37,760 nucleotides of DNA, taken from NCBI RefSeq assembly GCF_012034335.1, contig NZ_JAATHJ010000033.1, positions 1 through 37,760 on the forward strand. The letters are read 5' to 3'. The stretch's first letter is position 1. Each line of letters starts with the position of its first letter. The translations under genes were made by a program, and so were the position numbers. The notes beneath the pieces were generated by a model that saw only the letters and a list, made by a program, of their open reading frames with translations, was not told the origin of the DNA and ran no database searches. Positions 14,331-22,639 of the stretch are shown here, piece after piece. This stretch comes from Alkalicoccus luteus. GTDB taxonomy: Bacteria; Bacillota; Bacilli; Bacillales; Salisediminibacteriaceae.

Positions 14331-14738
14331 ATGAAATATGTTATGTCACTTGAAACGATTACGTCAGAGATGCTGCAAGGTTTCTTTGCTGACTGGCCTC
14401 AGTTTCCGGACCCGGAGACACATTTACTGCTCCTAAGGCAGAGCTGGAAAGTGATTATAGCTTTGGATGAGCAGCGCAATAAAGTCGCCGGCTTCATCAC
14501 CGCAATAAGTGATGGGGTCCTGTCTGCTTATATTCCGCTGCTTGAAGTTCTTCCATCGTACAAGAATCAGGGAATTGGAAAAGAGCTAGTAACGAGAATG
14601 CTGCATGAATGCAGCGGCTTATACATGATTGACCTCTGCTGCGATGATGATCTGACCGGTTATTACCATTCCCTTGGCTTCAGAAAAACAAATGGAATGA
14701 TGAAACGCAACTACGATGCACAGACCGGAAGCTGCTAA
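14331..14738 (+). CDS. GNAT-family N-acetyltransferase
   Basis: A 135-aa acetyl-CoA-dependent acetyltransferase of the GNAT fold. Motif A is clear: LLEVLPSYKNQGIGKELVTRML (about residues 77-98), with the Q/R-x-x-G-x-G/A site QGIGKEL; motif B is near GYYHSLGFRKTNGM (about 109-122). The substrate cannot be inferred. ATG follows AGGAGCTGAATC. It lies 129 bp after the CbpA-like gene on the same strand; no terminator lies between, so co-transcription is possible. It ends before the large palindrome at 14853-14888. Confidence 0.88.
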   Translation: MKYVMSLETITSEMLQGFFADWPQFPDPETHLLLLRQSWKVIIALDEQRNKVAGFITAISDGVLSAYIPLLEVLPSYKNQGIGKELVTRMLHECSGLYMIDLCCDDDLTGYYHSLGFRKTNGMMKRNYDAQTGSC

Positions 14739-14852
14739 CTTACCGTTCACAGATGAAACCTTGACTGCTTGTCAGTTACGTTTCTTTTTCAAGACCACCT
14801 GCCCTTCTGCAGTACTTTTAAACAACCAGCTAACTATCTTTTCTGTTATCTC

Positions 14853-14888
14853 AAACAACCGGTCCGGCAGCTGCCGGACCGGTTGTTT
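14853..14888. terminator. perfect 36-bp palindrome, bidirectional terminator
   Basis: AAACAACCGGTCCGGCAG and its exact reverse complement abut with no loop bases other than the central AGCT. On the plus strand TTTTATC follows; on the minus strand GTTTGAGAT. It lies between the convergent GNAT and lipoprotein genes and most simply terminates both. Confidence 0.8.
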
Positions 14889-14920
14889 TATCAACTAATT
14901 TCTACAGGATCATGAAGCAG

Positions 14921-15370
14921 CTATTGCTCTCGTCCAATTGCATCAATTTTATATTCATCATTTTGCAGCTGCAGATAATAATAGCGTGTTCCTTCGCGCC
15001 GTTCTTCTTCTCCGCCTCTGTCTGAAACAAACACACCTGTAACTGCGATTCGTTCTTCTCCGTATTCATTTTCTTCCGCCTGGATATCCTGGACTTCCTC
15101 CACACGTTCAATCGTTCGTGATGCGGAGAGCTGCTGGTGCTGCCGTCTCTCCGTATGATAGCCGTGTGTGTTTAAAATGTAATAAGGCTCCATAAATGAA
15201 AAACTCTGTCGCTCCAGACTCTCTTCCCAAGCCTCCATATATTCAAGAACAAATTCCGTTTCCTCTTCTACAGTTTCACGGCCTGATTCTTCCCACGTAC
15301 CTTCATCTCCGCATCCTGCTGCCAGCATGAGTACCGCGCTGGTCCAGATTAACGTCAGCCAGCTTTTCAC
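14921..15370 (-). CDS. putative lipoprotein, NTF2-like (TcaA C-terminal-like)
   Basis: A 149-aa exported lipoprotein: a signal peptide with hydrophobic core (about residues 4-18) and lipobox LAAGC with Cys20 as the lipidated residue. The acidic mature part contains FMEPYYILNTHGYHTERRQH (about 58-77) and a late YYYLQLQNDEYKIDAIGRE strand pair, resembling the NTF2-like domain of TcaA-type envelope proteins; this is tentative. The start ATGA overlaps the stop of yppE by four bases. Function unknown; its location on the outer face of the membrane is the firm inference. Confidence 0.75.
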   Translation of the reverse strand: MKSWLTLIWTSAVLMLAAGCGDEGTWEESGRETVEEETEFVLEYMEAWEESLERQSFSFMEPYYILNTHGYHTERRQHQQLSASRTIERVEEVQDIQAEENEYGEERIAVTGVFVSDRGGEEERREGTRYYYLQLQNDEYKIDAIGREQ

Positions 15371-15759
15371 AGTTGCTCCCCTTCTTTCTTTTGTTCATAT
15401 TCCGTAATGGCCTGCTTTACCATTTCAAGCGTATAGTCAATTGATTTTATCTGCTCTCGAAACCGCTTCTTTTTCGTATCCTGCTGAAAACAAGTAACGG
15501 CAACCATCTCAACATTTTCGGCAAGTTGATCGATTTGCTGAGCATGAACATATGCCGGTTTTGCCATCTCCAGGAACTTTAAAACGTCGGGCATCCAGTT
15601 TTCCAGATCATTCATGACCCGTTCTACAAAAGGTTTTACATCATCATAAAAATCTGCAGATGCTCCACCGAGCCGATATGTTTGAAAATGTTCGGCTGCC
15701 TGCTTGTTCCAGTCTTTCAATGTATTTGTTCTCTTTATGAGTAAATCAAATTCATTCAT
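15367..15759 (-). CDS. yppE: YppE-like protein (DUF1798)
   Basis: The 130-aa product matches B. subtilis YppE (DUF1798, known structure, unknown function): FYDDVKPFVERVMND corresponds to FFETIKPAVE, AKPAYVHAQQID to RPKYVHKEQIE, and KKKRFREQIKSIDYTLEMVKQAI to the KKRFKDITESVLYTLHAVK segment. It is helical with no membrane segment. The frame extends upstream to 15831, but ATG at 15759 has GGGGTG seven bases upstream. Located just before recU as in B. subtilis, but divergent from it. Overlaps the lipoprotein gene by four bases, so they are co-translated. Confidence 0.85.
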   Translation of the reverse strand: MNEFDLLIKRTNTLKDWNKQAAEHFQTYRLGGASADFYDDVKPFVERVMNDLENWMPDVLKFLEMAKPAYVHAQQIDQLAENVEMVAVTCFQQDTKKKRFREQIKSIDYTLEMVKQAITEYEQKKEGEQL

Positions 15760-15915
15760 GCGTTTCACCCCAGTACGATTGTAACAGATTAAGCCGGTCA
15801 GCCGCCACAGACACGTAGCGTGCCCGCTCAAAATCTGATATCATATATCGATGCCTGTTTTAGCAGGCTTAATGCAAAGTTAACACTACGATAAGTTATT
15901 CAGGAGGCGTCTGCT

Positions 15916-16521
15916 ATGGCCATCCGATACCCAAACGGCAAAAAATTTCAGCCGAAGCGTATCCCCTCTGCTAAAAAAAGCGACTATAAAAAGGACAGCA
16001 GTTTCAGCAACCGAGGTATGAGATTTGAAGAACGCATTGAGGAATCCAATGAGTTCTATCTGTCCCGGGGGTTTGCGGTGATTCATAAGAAGCCGACCCC
16101 GCTGCAGATCGTCAACGTTCATTACCCGAAGCGGAGTGCAGCGGTCGTGACAGAGGCGTATTTCCAAAAGCCTTCCACTACCGATTTTAACGGTGTCTAT
16201 AAAGGGTTTCATCTGGATTTTGAAGCTAAAGAAACGCGAAATAAGCAAAGCTTCCCATTGAAAAACTTTCATGAACATCAGCTGCATCATATGAGAGCTG
16301 TTACGGACCAAGGCGGAAAAGCTTTTGTACTCGTGCATTTCAGTATGCATGAGGAAGTATTCCTTATCCCTGCTTCTATCTTTATCGCGTGGACAAATAA
16401 CGAAGAAAAGCGTAAGTCCATTCCAAAGTCCTGGATTGAAGAATCAGGATTCCGCGTCAGCCAGGGATTCATGCCCAGTGTGGATTACCTGTCTGCTGTT
16501 GATGAATGGCTCAGTCTTTAA
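15916..16521 (+). CDS. recU: Holliday junction resolvase RecU
   Basis: RecU resolves four-way recombination junctions and modulates RecA in Firmicutes. The 201-aa product is of normal length and has the nuclease core at about residues 92-115: TTDFNGVYKGFHLDFEAKET, giving the D...E-x-K active site, followed by LKNFHEHQLHHM. The N-terminal basic arm (residues 1-35) binds DNA. ATG follows CAGGAGG. ponA follows 27 bp later, the same recU-ponA pair as in B. subtilis. Confidence 0.95.
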   Translation: MAIRYPNGKKFQPKRIPSAKKSDYKKDSSFSNRGMRFEERIEESNEFYLSRGFAVIHKKPTPLQIVNVHYPKRSAAVVTEAYFQKPSTTDFNGVYKGFHLDFEAKETRNKQSFPLKNFHEHQLHHMRAVTDQGGKAFVLVHFSMHEEVFLIPASIFIAWTNNEEKRKSIPKSWIEESGFRVSQGFMPSVDYLSAVDEWLSL

Positions 16522-16548
16522 GGCTGAAATTAGAAAGGAAGATGCAAT

Positions 16549-19314
16549 ATGGCAGAAAATCTGTCACGAAGTCAGCGTAAAAAATCACGTCGTCCTGATA
16601 AACCACAAAAGAAGGCTTCAGGCCGCGGTTTTTTCAAAAAATTGGTTATGGTATTTCTTATATTAATCATGGTTGGAATCATAGCCGGAGGTATTACAGC
16701 CTTTGCTATTATACGTGACGCACCAGAGCTTGATCACGAGCAGCTGACGCTGTCACAAAATCCGGAAATTCTTGACATGCATGATGAAATCATTACAACA
16801 CTTGAAACCGGTGAAAACCGTCGTTCCGCTGATATTGAAGACGTACCTCCCGTGATGATCGATGCAGTGCTTGCCATAGAAGACGCGCGTTTCTATGATC
16901 ATTTCGGAATCGACGTAAGGCGTCTCGGCGGTGCGATCGTCGCAAACGTCCGCAGCGGATTCGGCAGTGAGGGTGCAAGTACCATTACCCAGCAGGTTGT
17001 AAAAAACCTTTTCTTCGATTTCGATAAGACGATTACACGTAAGCTGCAGGAGCAGTATCTTGCACTTCAGCTGGAGCAAAGCTACACGAAAGATCAAATA
17101 CTCGAAATGTACTTAAATGCTATTTATTTCTCAGATGGCCGCTACGGTATCGTGGAAGCTTCCAACTATTACTTTAGTAAAGATTTAGATGAACTTGATC
17201 TTGCAGATGCAGCCTTACTGGCTGGTATTCCACAGCGACCAAACGCACACAATCCTTACAATAATCCAGATTTAGCTGAAAACAGACGTAACATTGTCAT
17301 TGATCGCATGGCACACTACGGAAAGATTACAGAAGAAGAAGCTGCGGAAGCGAAAAGCATTCCTGTCGAAGAGCAGCTTGAGCGTACTGAGAGGGAACCT
17401 AACCAGTACCAGTCATACATTGATCAGGTGCTGGACGAAGTCGAGGAAATTGAAGGCATCGAGGCGAGTGATATCTACACCGGCGGCCTTAAAATTTATA
17501 CGAATTTAGATCCCGATCTGCAGGAACACGTAGAACGGGTTATGCAGTCTGATGAATTTGTGCAGTTCCCTGATGAACTGATGCAGGCTGGTGTCACCCT
17601 GATGGACACGGACAGCGGACAGGTGCATGCGATCGGCGGCATGCGCGAACAGGCAGAAGGTGTACGCATGTGGAACTGGGCAACCAGCCCTTCCCGTCAA
17701 GCCGGCTCAACGAGTAAACCGATCTTCGCCTACGGTCCTGTCATTGAACACGAACAGTGGCCGACTGCGCAAATCATAGAGGATGAGGAATACGAATACA
17801 ATACTGGCGATCCGGTTCGGAACTTCTCCCGCACGTTCCGTGGTGATGTGACCATGCGTGAAGCATTGCGTGACTCTCTCAATGTGCCCGCAGTAAAGGC
17901 TCTTCACGAAGTCGGGCTGGATGCATCAGAGTCGTTTGCCGAGGGGCTGGGTATCCCGGTTGAAACAATGGTGGAATCAAATGCCCTAGGTGCAAACGAA
18001 GTATCCTCGTTTGAAATGGCGGGTGCCTACGGCGCATTCGGCAACGGCGGTACGTATAACGATCCGCATACGGTGCGCGCAGTGGAATTTCCTGATGGAC
18101 AGGTCATTGATTTGGCTCCGGAAGGTACGAAAGCGATGGAAGATTACACGGCCTTCATGGTTTCCGACATGCTGAAAGATGTGATCTCAGAGGGAACTGC
18201 ATCCCGCCTGCAGATGACAGGGTTTGAAGCTGCCGGAAAGACGGGCTCCAGTAACTTCACTCCTGAAGACAGAAGCCGCTATGGCATACCTGAAGGTGCC
18301 AATGCGATACCGGACGCCTGGTTTGTCGGTTATTCAACAGAGTTGACTGCTTCTGTCTGGACCGGTTATCCATCATCCAACGATGGATTCATTGACCGGA
18401 ATAACAATGAACATCACATTTCTCAGGATATATTCCAGGAAGTAATGAACTATGCTCACGAAGGAAGAGATACAGCAGATTTCAGCCAGCCTGATTCCGT
18501 TGTTGAGGTTGATGTTGAACGGGCCACTGGTCTTCTGCCGAGCAGTTTCACTCCTGAGAGTGAAATTATCAGCGAGTACTTTGTCAGGGGCACCGAGCCG
18601 GGCAGCGTTTCAGAAGAATTTGAAATCGAAGAAGCTTCTGGAATCAGCGGTCTTTCTGCTTCCTACAACGAAGCGGACGATACGATTGAAGCAAGCTGGA
18701 GCTTCCCGGAAGATGAGCTCGAATTTTTCAGCTTCCGCATTGAAGTTGCAGATTCGGAGACTGATTTCAGCACTGTTGATACGACAAAGAGCACTTCCTT
18801 CTCCTTCTCCAATCCGGCTCCCGGGGAAACCTACACGATCCGCATCACGCCGGTCGACGATGAGGATGATTCGGAAGCTGGTGAATCTGTCTCGGCTGAA
18901 GTAACGGTTCCGGACGAAGAAGAGGATGAAGAAAATAATGAAGAAAACAACGAAGAAAATAATGCAAATGAGAATAATGACGCAGATGAAACAAACGAAA
19001 ACAACGAGAACAGTGACAATAACGAAAACAATGAAGCGGTTGAGGAGCCGGAAGAGAACAATAACGGTACCGACAATGAGAATAATGAATCACCGGAAAA
19101 TGAAAATGGCAGCAATGAGCCTGAAAACAACACCGGTAATAATGAGCCTCAGAATGATGAAGAATCCCCTTCTGAGAACAATAACAGCAATAATGATAAC
19201 GGGCCTCCTGAGGATTCACCGGGTGAAGGCGAACCAAACAACAGCAGCAATGACGAAAATGTTTCTGGTCAGGAAGCTGACGAACCTGATAATACAGAAA
19301 CAGAAAATGAATAA
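16549..19314 (+). CDS. ponA: penicillin-binding protein 1A/1B (PonA), with Asn/Glu-rich tail
   Basis: Class A penicillin-binding protein that polymerises and cross-links peptidoglycan. A basic cytoplasmic N-terminus (1-28) leads to one membrane helix (about 35-57). The transglycosylase domain (about 75-250) has catalytic Glu111 in EDARFYDHFGID and the EGASTITQQ and RKLQEQYLALQLE motifs. The transpeptidase domain has Ser387-TSK (STSK), Ser443-Leu-Asn445 and Lys564-Thr-Gly566. A fibronectin-type-III-like domain follows (about 695-785) and then about 130 residues almost entirely Glu, Asn and Asp (ENNEENNEENN-like repeats). At 921 aa it is close to B. subtilis PonA (914 aa), whose tail is also low-complexity. 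RBS AAAGGAAG. Confidence 0.97.
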   Translation: MAENLSRSQRKKSRRPDKPQKKASGRGFFKKLVMVFLILIMVGIIAGGITAFAIIRDAPELDHEQLTLSQNPEILDMHDEIITTLETGENRRSADIEDVPPVMIDAVLAIEDARFYDHFGIDVRRLGGAIVANVRSGFGSEGASTITQQVVKNLFFDFDKTITRKLQEQYLALQLEQSYTKDQILEMYLNAIYFSDGRYGIVEASNYYFSKDLDELDLADAALLAGIPQRPNAHNPYNNPDLAENRRNIVIDRMAHYGKITEEEAAEAKSIPVEEQLERTEREPNQYQSYIDQVLDEVEEIEGIEASDIYTGGLKIYTNLDPDLQEHVERVMQSDEFVQFPDELMQAGVTLMDTDSGQVHAIGGMREQAEGVRMWNWATSPSRQAGSTSKPIFAYGPVIEHEQWPTAQIIEDEEYEYNTGDPVRNFSRTFRGDVTMREALRDSLNVPAVKALHEVGLDASESFAEGLGIPVETMVESNALGANEVSSFEMAGAYGAFGNGGTYNDPHTVRAVEFPDGQVIDLAPEGTKAMEDYTAFMVSDMLKDVISEGTASRLQMTGFEAAGKTGSSNFTPEDRSRYGIPEGANAIPDAWFVGYSTELTASVWTGYPSSNDGFIDRNNNEHHISQDIFQEVMNYAHEGRDTADFSQPDSVVEVDVERATGLLPSSFTPESEIISEYFVRGTEPGSVSEEFEIEEASGISGLSASYNEADDTIEASWSFPEDELEFFSFRIEVADSETDFSTVDTTKSTSFSFSNPAPGETYTIRITPVDDEDDSEAGESVSAEVTVPDEEEDEENNEENNEENNANENNDADETNENNENSDNNENNEAVEEPEENNNGTDNENNESPENENGSNEPENNTGNNEPQNDEESPSENNNSNNDNGPPEDSPGEGEPNNSSNDENVSGQEADEPDNTETENE

Positions 19315-19332
19315 ACGGATTAACTATCAAAC

Positions 19333-19367
19333 AAAGGGGCTTTCCAAAATGGAAAGCCCCTTTGCTT
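19333..19367. terminator. bidirectional terminator between ponA and ypoC
   Basis: A 13-bp perfect stem AAAGGGGCTTTCC / GGAAAGCCCCTTT with a 5-nt loop, followed on the plus strand by TTTGCTT and on the minus strand by TTTGTTTG. It ends ponA and probably also the converging ypoC transcript. Confidence 0.8.
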
Positions 19368-19467
19368 ACTAATCGCACATTCGTTACATGACACCTTTGT
19401 GCTTTCAAAACACATTCGTCGTTACGTCCGCAGTTATAAGCTTAAACTGCGCTGCCGCTTAGTGTAT

Positions 19468-19773
19468 TTACCTGCCGGGCCGGCGCAATAGCTTGTGCTT
19501 CATTTCCTTTGCAAGCTTGCAGATTTCGAGTCTGCCGGTAAAGTGACCGGCACGCTCCTGTGCAAATTGAAAGCGCTCCGCCGCATTGACAGGTGCTGCC
19601 TGCTGCTCAAAAACAGAGCGTTCAGGGTCATTTTCCTTTTGATAAGCCTTAAGCAGCTGGATCAGAGAAATTGCTGCCTGATTCACTTCTTCAGCTTCAG
19701 CGGAGTGGCGCATATGCGTTTCATTCCATCTGTCATAAAATTCCTGATGAAGCGAGATAAGCTTTTGGTTCAT
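19468..19773 (-). CDS. ypoC: YpoC-like protein
   Basis: The 101-aa protein occupies the ypoC position between nth and ponA. The C-terminal part, APVNAAERFQFAQERAGHFT (about residues 59-78), resembles from memory the PVN..ERL.F segment of B. subtilis YpoC; the protein is helical and without membrane segments. It is shorter than B. subtilis YpoC (about 160 aa). The frame opens further upstream, at 19833, but that would run through the end of nth; ATG at 19773 overlaps the nth stop as ATGA. Function unknown; assignment rests mainly on location. Confidence 0.65.
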   Translation of the reverse strand: MNQKLISLHQEFYDRWNETHMRHSAEAEEVNQAAISLIQLLKAYQKENDPERSVFEQQAAPVNAAERFQFAQERAGHFTGRLEICKLAKEMKHKLLRRPGR

Positions 19774-20426
19774 TGAGCAGCTGCTTTCTTTTCCCGTTTC
19801 TTTCCTTCTCTGCACAAATGAAGAAGCGGGCATTCAGTACAAGCAGGCTTTTGAGCTTTACAGTGATAGCGGCCGAAGAAAATCATACGATGATGCGTAT
19901 CCGACCATTCTGCTTCAGGAATTTTTTTCATCAATGCTTTTTCCACTTCCAGAACGGAGTCTTTCCACCTGCAGAAGCCGAGACGCTTGCTGACTCGTTC
20001 GACGTGTGTGTCAACTGCTATAGCGGGCCTTCCGAATGCTACGGAAGTGACCACATTAGCTGTCTTGCGTCCAACGCCCGCTAATTTTACAAGCTCATCC
20101 CGTTCCCTGGGAATCTCACCGTTAAAATCGTCAATCAGGCTTCTGCAAAGCTTCTGAATATTTTTAGCCTTACTCCGAAAAAGACCAATGCGGCGAATAT
20201 CCTGTTCCAGTTCTTCGAGAGGAACAGCCAGATAATCTTCCGGGGATTTGTATTTCGCAAACAGGGAAGGCGTCACTTTATTCACAAGTGCATCGGTAGC
20301 CTGGGCAGACAACAGCACAGCTATTGTTAATTCAAATGAGTTGGAATGGGTCAGCTCACATTCTGCATCCGGGTACATATTTTCCATCGTATTAAGCACT
20401 TCTTTGATCTGCGTCCGGTTCAGCAT
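19770..20426 (-). CDS. nth: endonuclease III
   Basis: DNA glycosylase/AP lyase that removes oxidised pyrimidines. The 218-aa protein has the helix-hairpin-helix LVKLAGVGRKTANVV with catalytic Lys121 and the Asp139 in AVDTHVERV; the four cysteines of the iron-sulfur cluster are present at 189, 196, 199 and 205 in the usual C-x6-C-x2-C-x5-C spacing. Length matches the family. It overlaps dnaD by one base and ypoC by four, as in the B. subtilis dnaD-nth-ypoC operon. Confidence 0.97.
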   Translation of the reverse strand: MLNRTQIKEVLNTMENMYPDAECELTHSNSFELTIAVLLSAQATDALVNKVTPSLFAKYKSPEDYLAVPLEELEQDIRRIGLFRSKAKNIQKLCRSLIDDFNGEIPRERDELVKLAGVGRKTANVVTSVAFGRPAIAVDTHVERVSKRLGFCRWKDSVLEVEKALMKKIPEAEWSDTHHRMIFFGRYHCKAQKPACTECPLLHLCREGKKREKKAAAQ

Positions 20427-21133
20427 CAGCTCTTTCCCCCTTCAAGCCAGTTGTACCCGGGATGAGGTCTGGCAGCTTTGACAGGCGGTGCCTGGGTGCC
20501 TTTTCGCTGGTTACGCACTTCTTCTGTCATTTGCCTTGCCTGTTCCGGTGTTTTTATACCCTTGCGTTTCCATTCAAACAAAATACGGTCAATGTAGCGG
20601 AAATTGAGCTTCGACGAAATCACAGCTTCTTTTAAAGCTGATTGAATCAGCTCACACGTGTGTTTATCTTCATCGAGCCACATCGAAATCATTTCCATTT
20701 CGATCGAGGAGAGCGGTCGTCCGAATTCTTCCTCAAATCGTTGGAATAATCGTCCTTCTTCGATTTCTGACTGCTCTCGTCCGTCAGCTTCTGAAGGCTG
20801 TCCTGCGCTTTCCGCCATTTTGCGGTACAGGGGCTGCAGCGTCATTTCTTCCTGAATCATTGCCGTGCTGCTGCGCGGCTGTTCCTTGATTTCAATCAGT
20901 CCTTTGCGCAGAAGCTGGCGAAGGATCGATGAAATATTGTTTTCATCTGCCGTCATTCTTCCCGCGAGCATTTCAGGTGATGGAAACGTTACGCCTTCTT
21001 CAGAAAGCTGATGAATATGAAGAACAAGCAAAAATTCTTCATCTGTCAATCCAAGCTGTTTATATGATTTAAAAAAAAGTGCTGGCAGTACAAAAGGTTT
21101 TTCCTGCAGCAGATTCAGCAGCTTCTCATCCAT
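20426..21133 (-). CDS. dnaD: DNA replication initiation protein DnaD
   Basis: DnaD helps DnaA and PriA load the replicative helicase in Firmicutes. The 235-aa protein has an N-terminal winged-helix domain (about residues 1-100; GLTDEEFLLVLHIHQLSEEG, FPSPEMLAGRM) and the C-terminal DnaD-like region with FEEEFGRPLSSIEMEMISMW and the YIDRILFEWKRKGIKTPEQA block (about 183-202). ATG at 21133 has AAAGGAAG seven bases upstream; an in-frame start at 21220 is not supported. It is followed directly by nth. A terminator between asnS and dnaD suggests dnaD also has its own promoter, though I saw none that is convincing. Confidence 0.95.
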   Translation of the reverse strand: MDEKLLNLLQEKPFVLPALFFKSYKQLGLTDEEFLLVLHIHQLSEEGVTFPSPEMLAGRMTADENNISSILRQLLRKGLIEIKEQPRSSTAMIQEEMTLQPLYRKMAESAGQPSEADGREQSEIEEGRLFQRFEEEFGRPLSSIEMEMISMWLDEDKHTCELIQSALKEAVISSKLNFRYIDRILFEWKRKGIKTPEQARQMTEEVRNQRKGTQAPPVKAARPHPGYNWLEGGKS

Positions 21134-21202
21134 GACTATCTTCCTTTCGATTCCTGAAAATTTCTTTTTCGTCTGTACCACTGCAATTCGCTGAACCTGG
21201 CG

Positions 21203-21242
21203 AAAAAAGGAGCCGTCCAATATTATCTGTGCTGGACGGCTC
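21203..21242 (-). terminator. terminator downstream of asnS
   Basis: On the minus strand a 10-bp stem GAGCCGTCCA / TGGACGGCTC is followed by CTTTTTTCG. It lies 59 bp after the asnS stop codon and should reduce read-through into dnaD-nth-ypoC. Confidence 0.85.
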
Positions 21243-21301
21243 TCACTATAAAATCAGACGGAATGGACGACCTTCAAACAAAAACATTCGTCTTCTTTTG
21301 C

Positions 21302-22591
21302 TTAAGGGTAAAGCCTGTTTAGCAGTCTTGGGAATGGAATAGTCTCGCGAACATGTTCTGTTCCAGAGATCCATGCAACCGTTCGTTCCAGACCGAGACC
21401 GAAGCCGGAATGCGGAACAGAGCCGTACTTTCGCAGGTCCATATACCACTGATACGCATCGGCAGACAGGCTGTGTTCGTCATAGCGCTGCTGAAGCAGT
21501 GCTTCATCATCAATGCGCTGGCTTCCGCCAATAATTTCGCCATATCCTTCAGGCGCAATGAGATCTGCACAGAGGACAACATCGTCTCTTTCAGGATGCG
21601 GCTTCATGTAAAAAGCTTTAATATCTTTCGGGTAATTTGTGATAAATACCGGCTTATCGTATGCTTCAGCAATTGCTGTTTCATGAGGCGCTCCGAAATC
21701 TTCGCCCCACGTGATTTCATAGCCTTCATTCTGCAGGAAGGTTATCGCATCATCGTAAGAGATTCGCGGAAACGGCGCCTGGATTTTTTCCAGAACAGCC
21801 GTATCTCTTTCTAAAACAGCAAGCTCTTCCTTACAGTTTGTAAGCACAGACTGCACGATCGATGTGACGTAGTTTTCCTGAACTTCAAGACTTTCCTCGT
21901 GATCCATAAATGCCATTTCCGGTTCAATCATCCAAAATTCAATTAAGTGTCTTCTCGTTTTTGACTTTTCCGCCCGGAAAGTAGGTCCGAATGAGAACAC
22001 TTTTCCGAGCGCCATCGCTGCTGCTTCCATATACAGCTGCCCGCTCTGTGACAAGTAGGCATCTTCATCAAAATACTTCGTGTGAAAAAGCTCGGTTGTG
22101 CCTTCCGCTGAGCTCGCTGTTAAAATTGGCGGGTCCACCTTTACAAATCCTTCGTGATTAAAGTATTCATACGTGGCCCGGATAATCTCATTTCGAATGC
22201 GCATGATGGCATGCTGTTTTTTGGAACGGAGCCACAGATGCCGGTGATCCATCAAAAATTCTGTGCCGTGTTCTTTTGGAGTGATAGGATATTCAGATGC
22301 TTCGTGAATGATATCGATATCCGTTACTGCCAGCTCGTAGCCGGAAGGTGCCCTGTCGTCTTTTTTCACCGTGCCGGTGACATATAATGACGATTCCTGG
22401 GAGAGCTCTTTCGCCTGCTTAAATTTCTCTTCCCCTACTTCTGCCTTTACAAGGACACCTTGAATAAAACCGGTGCCGTCACGCAGCTGCAAAAAAGCAA
22501 TTTTCCCGCTTGAACGTTTGTTGGCTAGCCAGGCGCCAAGTGTTACAGATTCATTCTCATGCTGACCAATTTGTTTAATTGTAGTTTTCAA
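21302..22591 (-). CDS. asnS: asparaginyl-tRNA synthetase
   Basis: Charges tRNA-Asn with asparagine. The 429-aa protein (B. subtilis 430) has the OB-fold anticodon-binding domain with [20 protein letters not shown] (about residues 18-37), class II motif 2 [20 protein letters not shown] and motif 3 [13 protein letters not shown]. An in-frame TTG at 22609 would add six residues, but the GGAGG lies eight bases before the TTG at 22591, so that is the start. It follows aspB by 48 bp, the same aspB-asnS pair as in B. subtilis; no T-box fits in that gap. A terminator follows. Confidence 0.96.
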   Translation of the reverse strand: MKTTIKQIGQHENESVTLGAWLANKRSSGKIAFLQLRDGTGFIQGVLVKAEVGEEKFKQAKELSQESSLYVTGTVKKDDRAPSGYELAVTDIDIIHEASEYPITPKEHGTEFLMDHRHLWLRSKKQHAIMRIRNEIIRATYEYFNHEGFVKVDPPILTASSAEGTTELFHTKYFDEDAYLSQSGQLYMEAAAMALGKVFSFGPTFRAEKSKTRRHLIEFWMIEPEMAFMDHEESLEVQENYVTSIVQSVLTNCKEELAVLERDTAVLEKIQAPFPRISYDDAITFLQNEGYEITWGEDFGAPHETAIAEAYDKPVFITNYPKDIKAFYMKPHPERDDVVLCADLIAPEGYGEIIGGSQRIDDEALLQQRYDEHSLSADAYQWYMDLRKYGSVPHSGFGLGLERTVAWISGTEHVRETIPFPRLLNRLYP

Positions 22592-22639
22592 TGCGATAAC
22601 CTCCGTCAAAAAATACGTGCCGGCGTCCTGTTAATAAAT

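Noticed and set aside
18831-19408. Open frames on the minus strand opposite the ponA tail (100 and 187 aa, Ser/Leu/Phe- and His/Cys/Tyr-rich)
   Set aside because: Artefact of the antisense of the Glu/Asn codon repeat; low complexity, no RBS.
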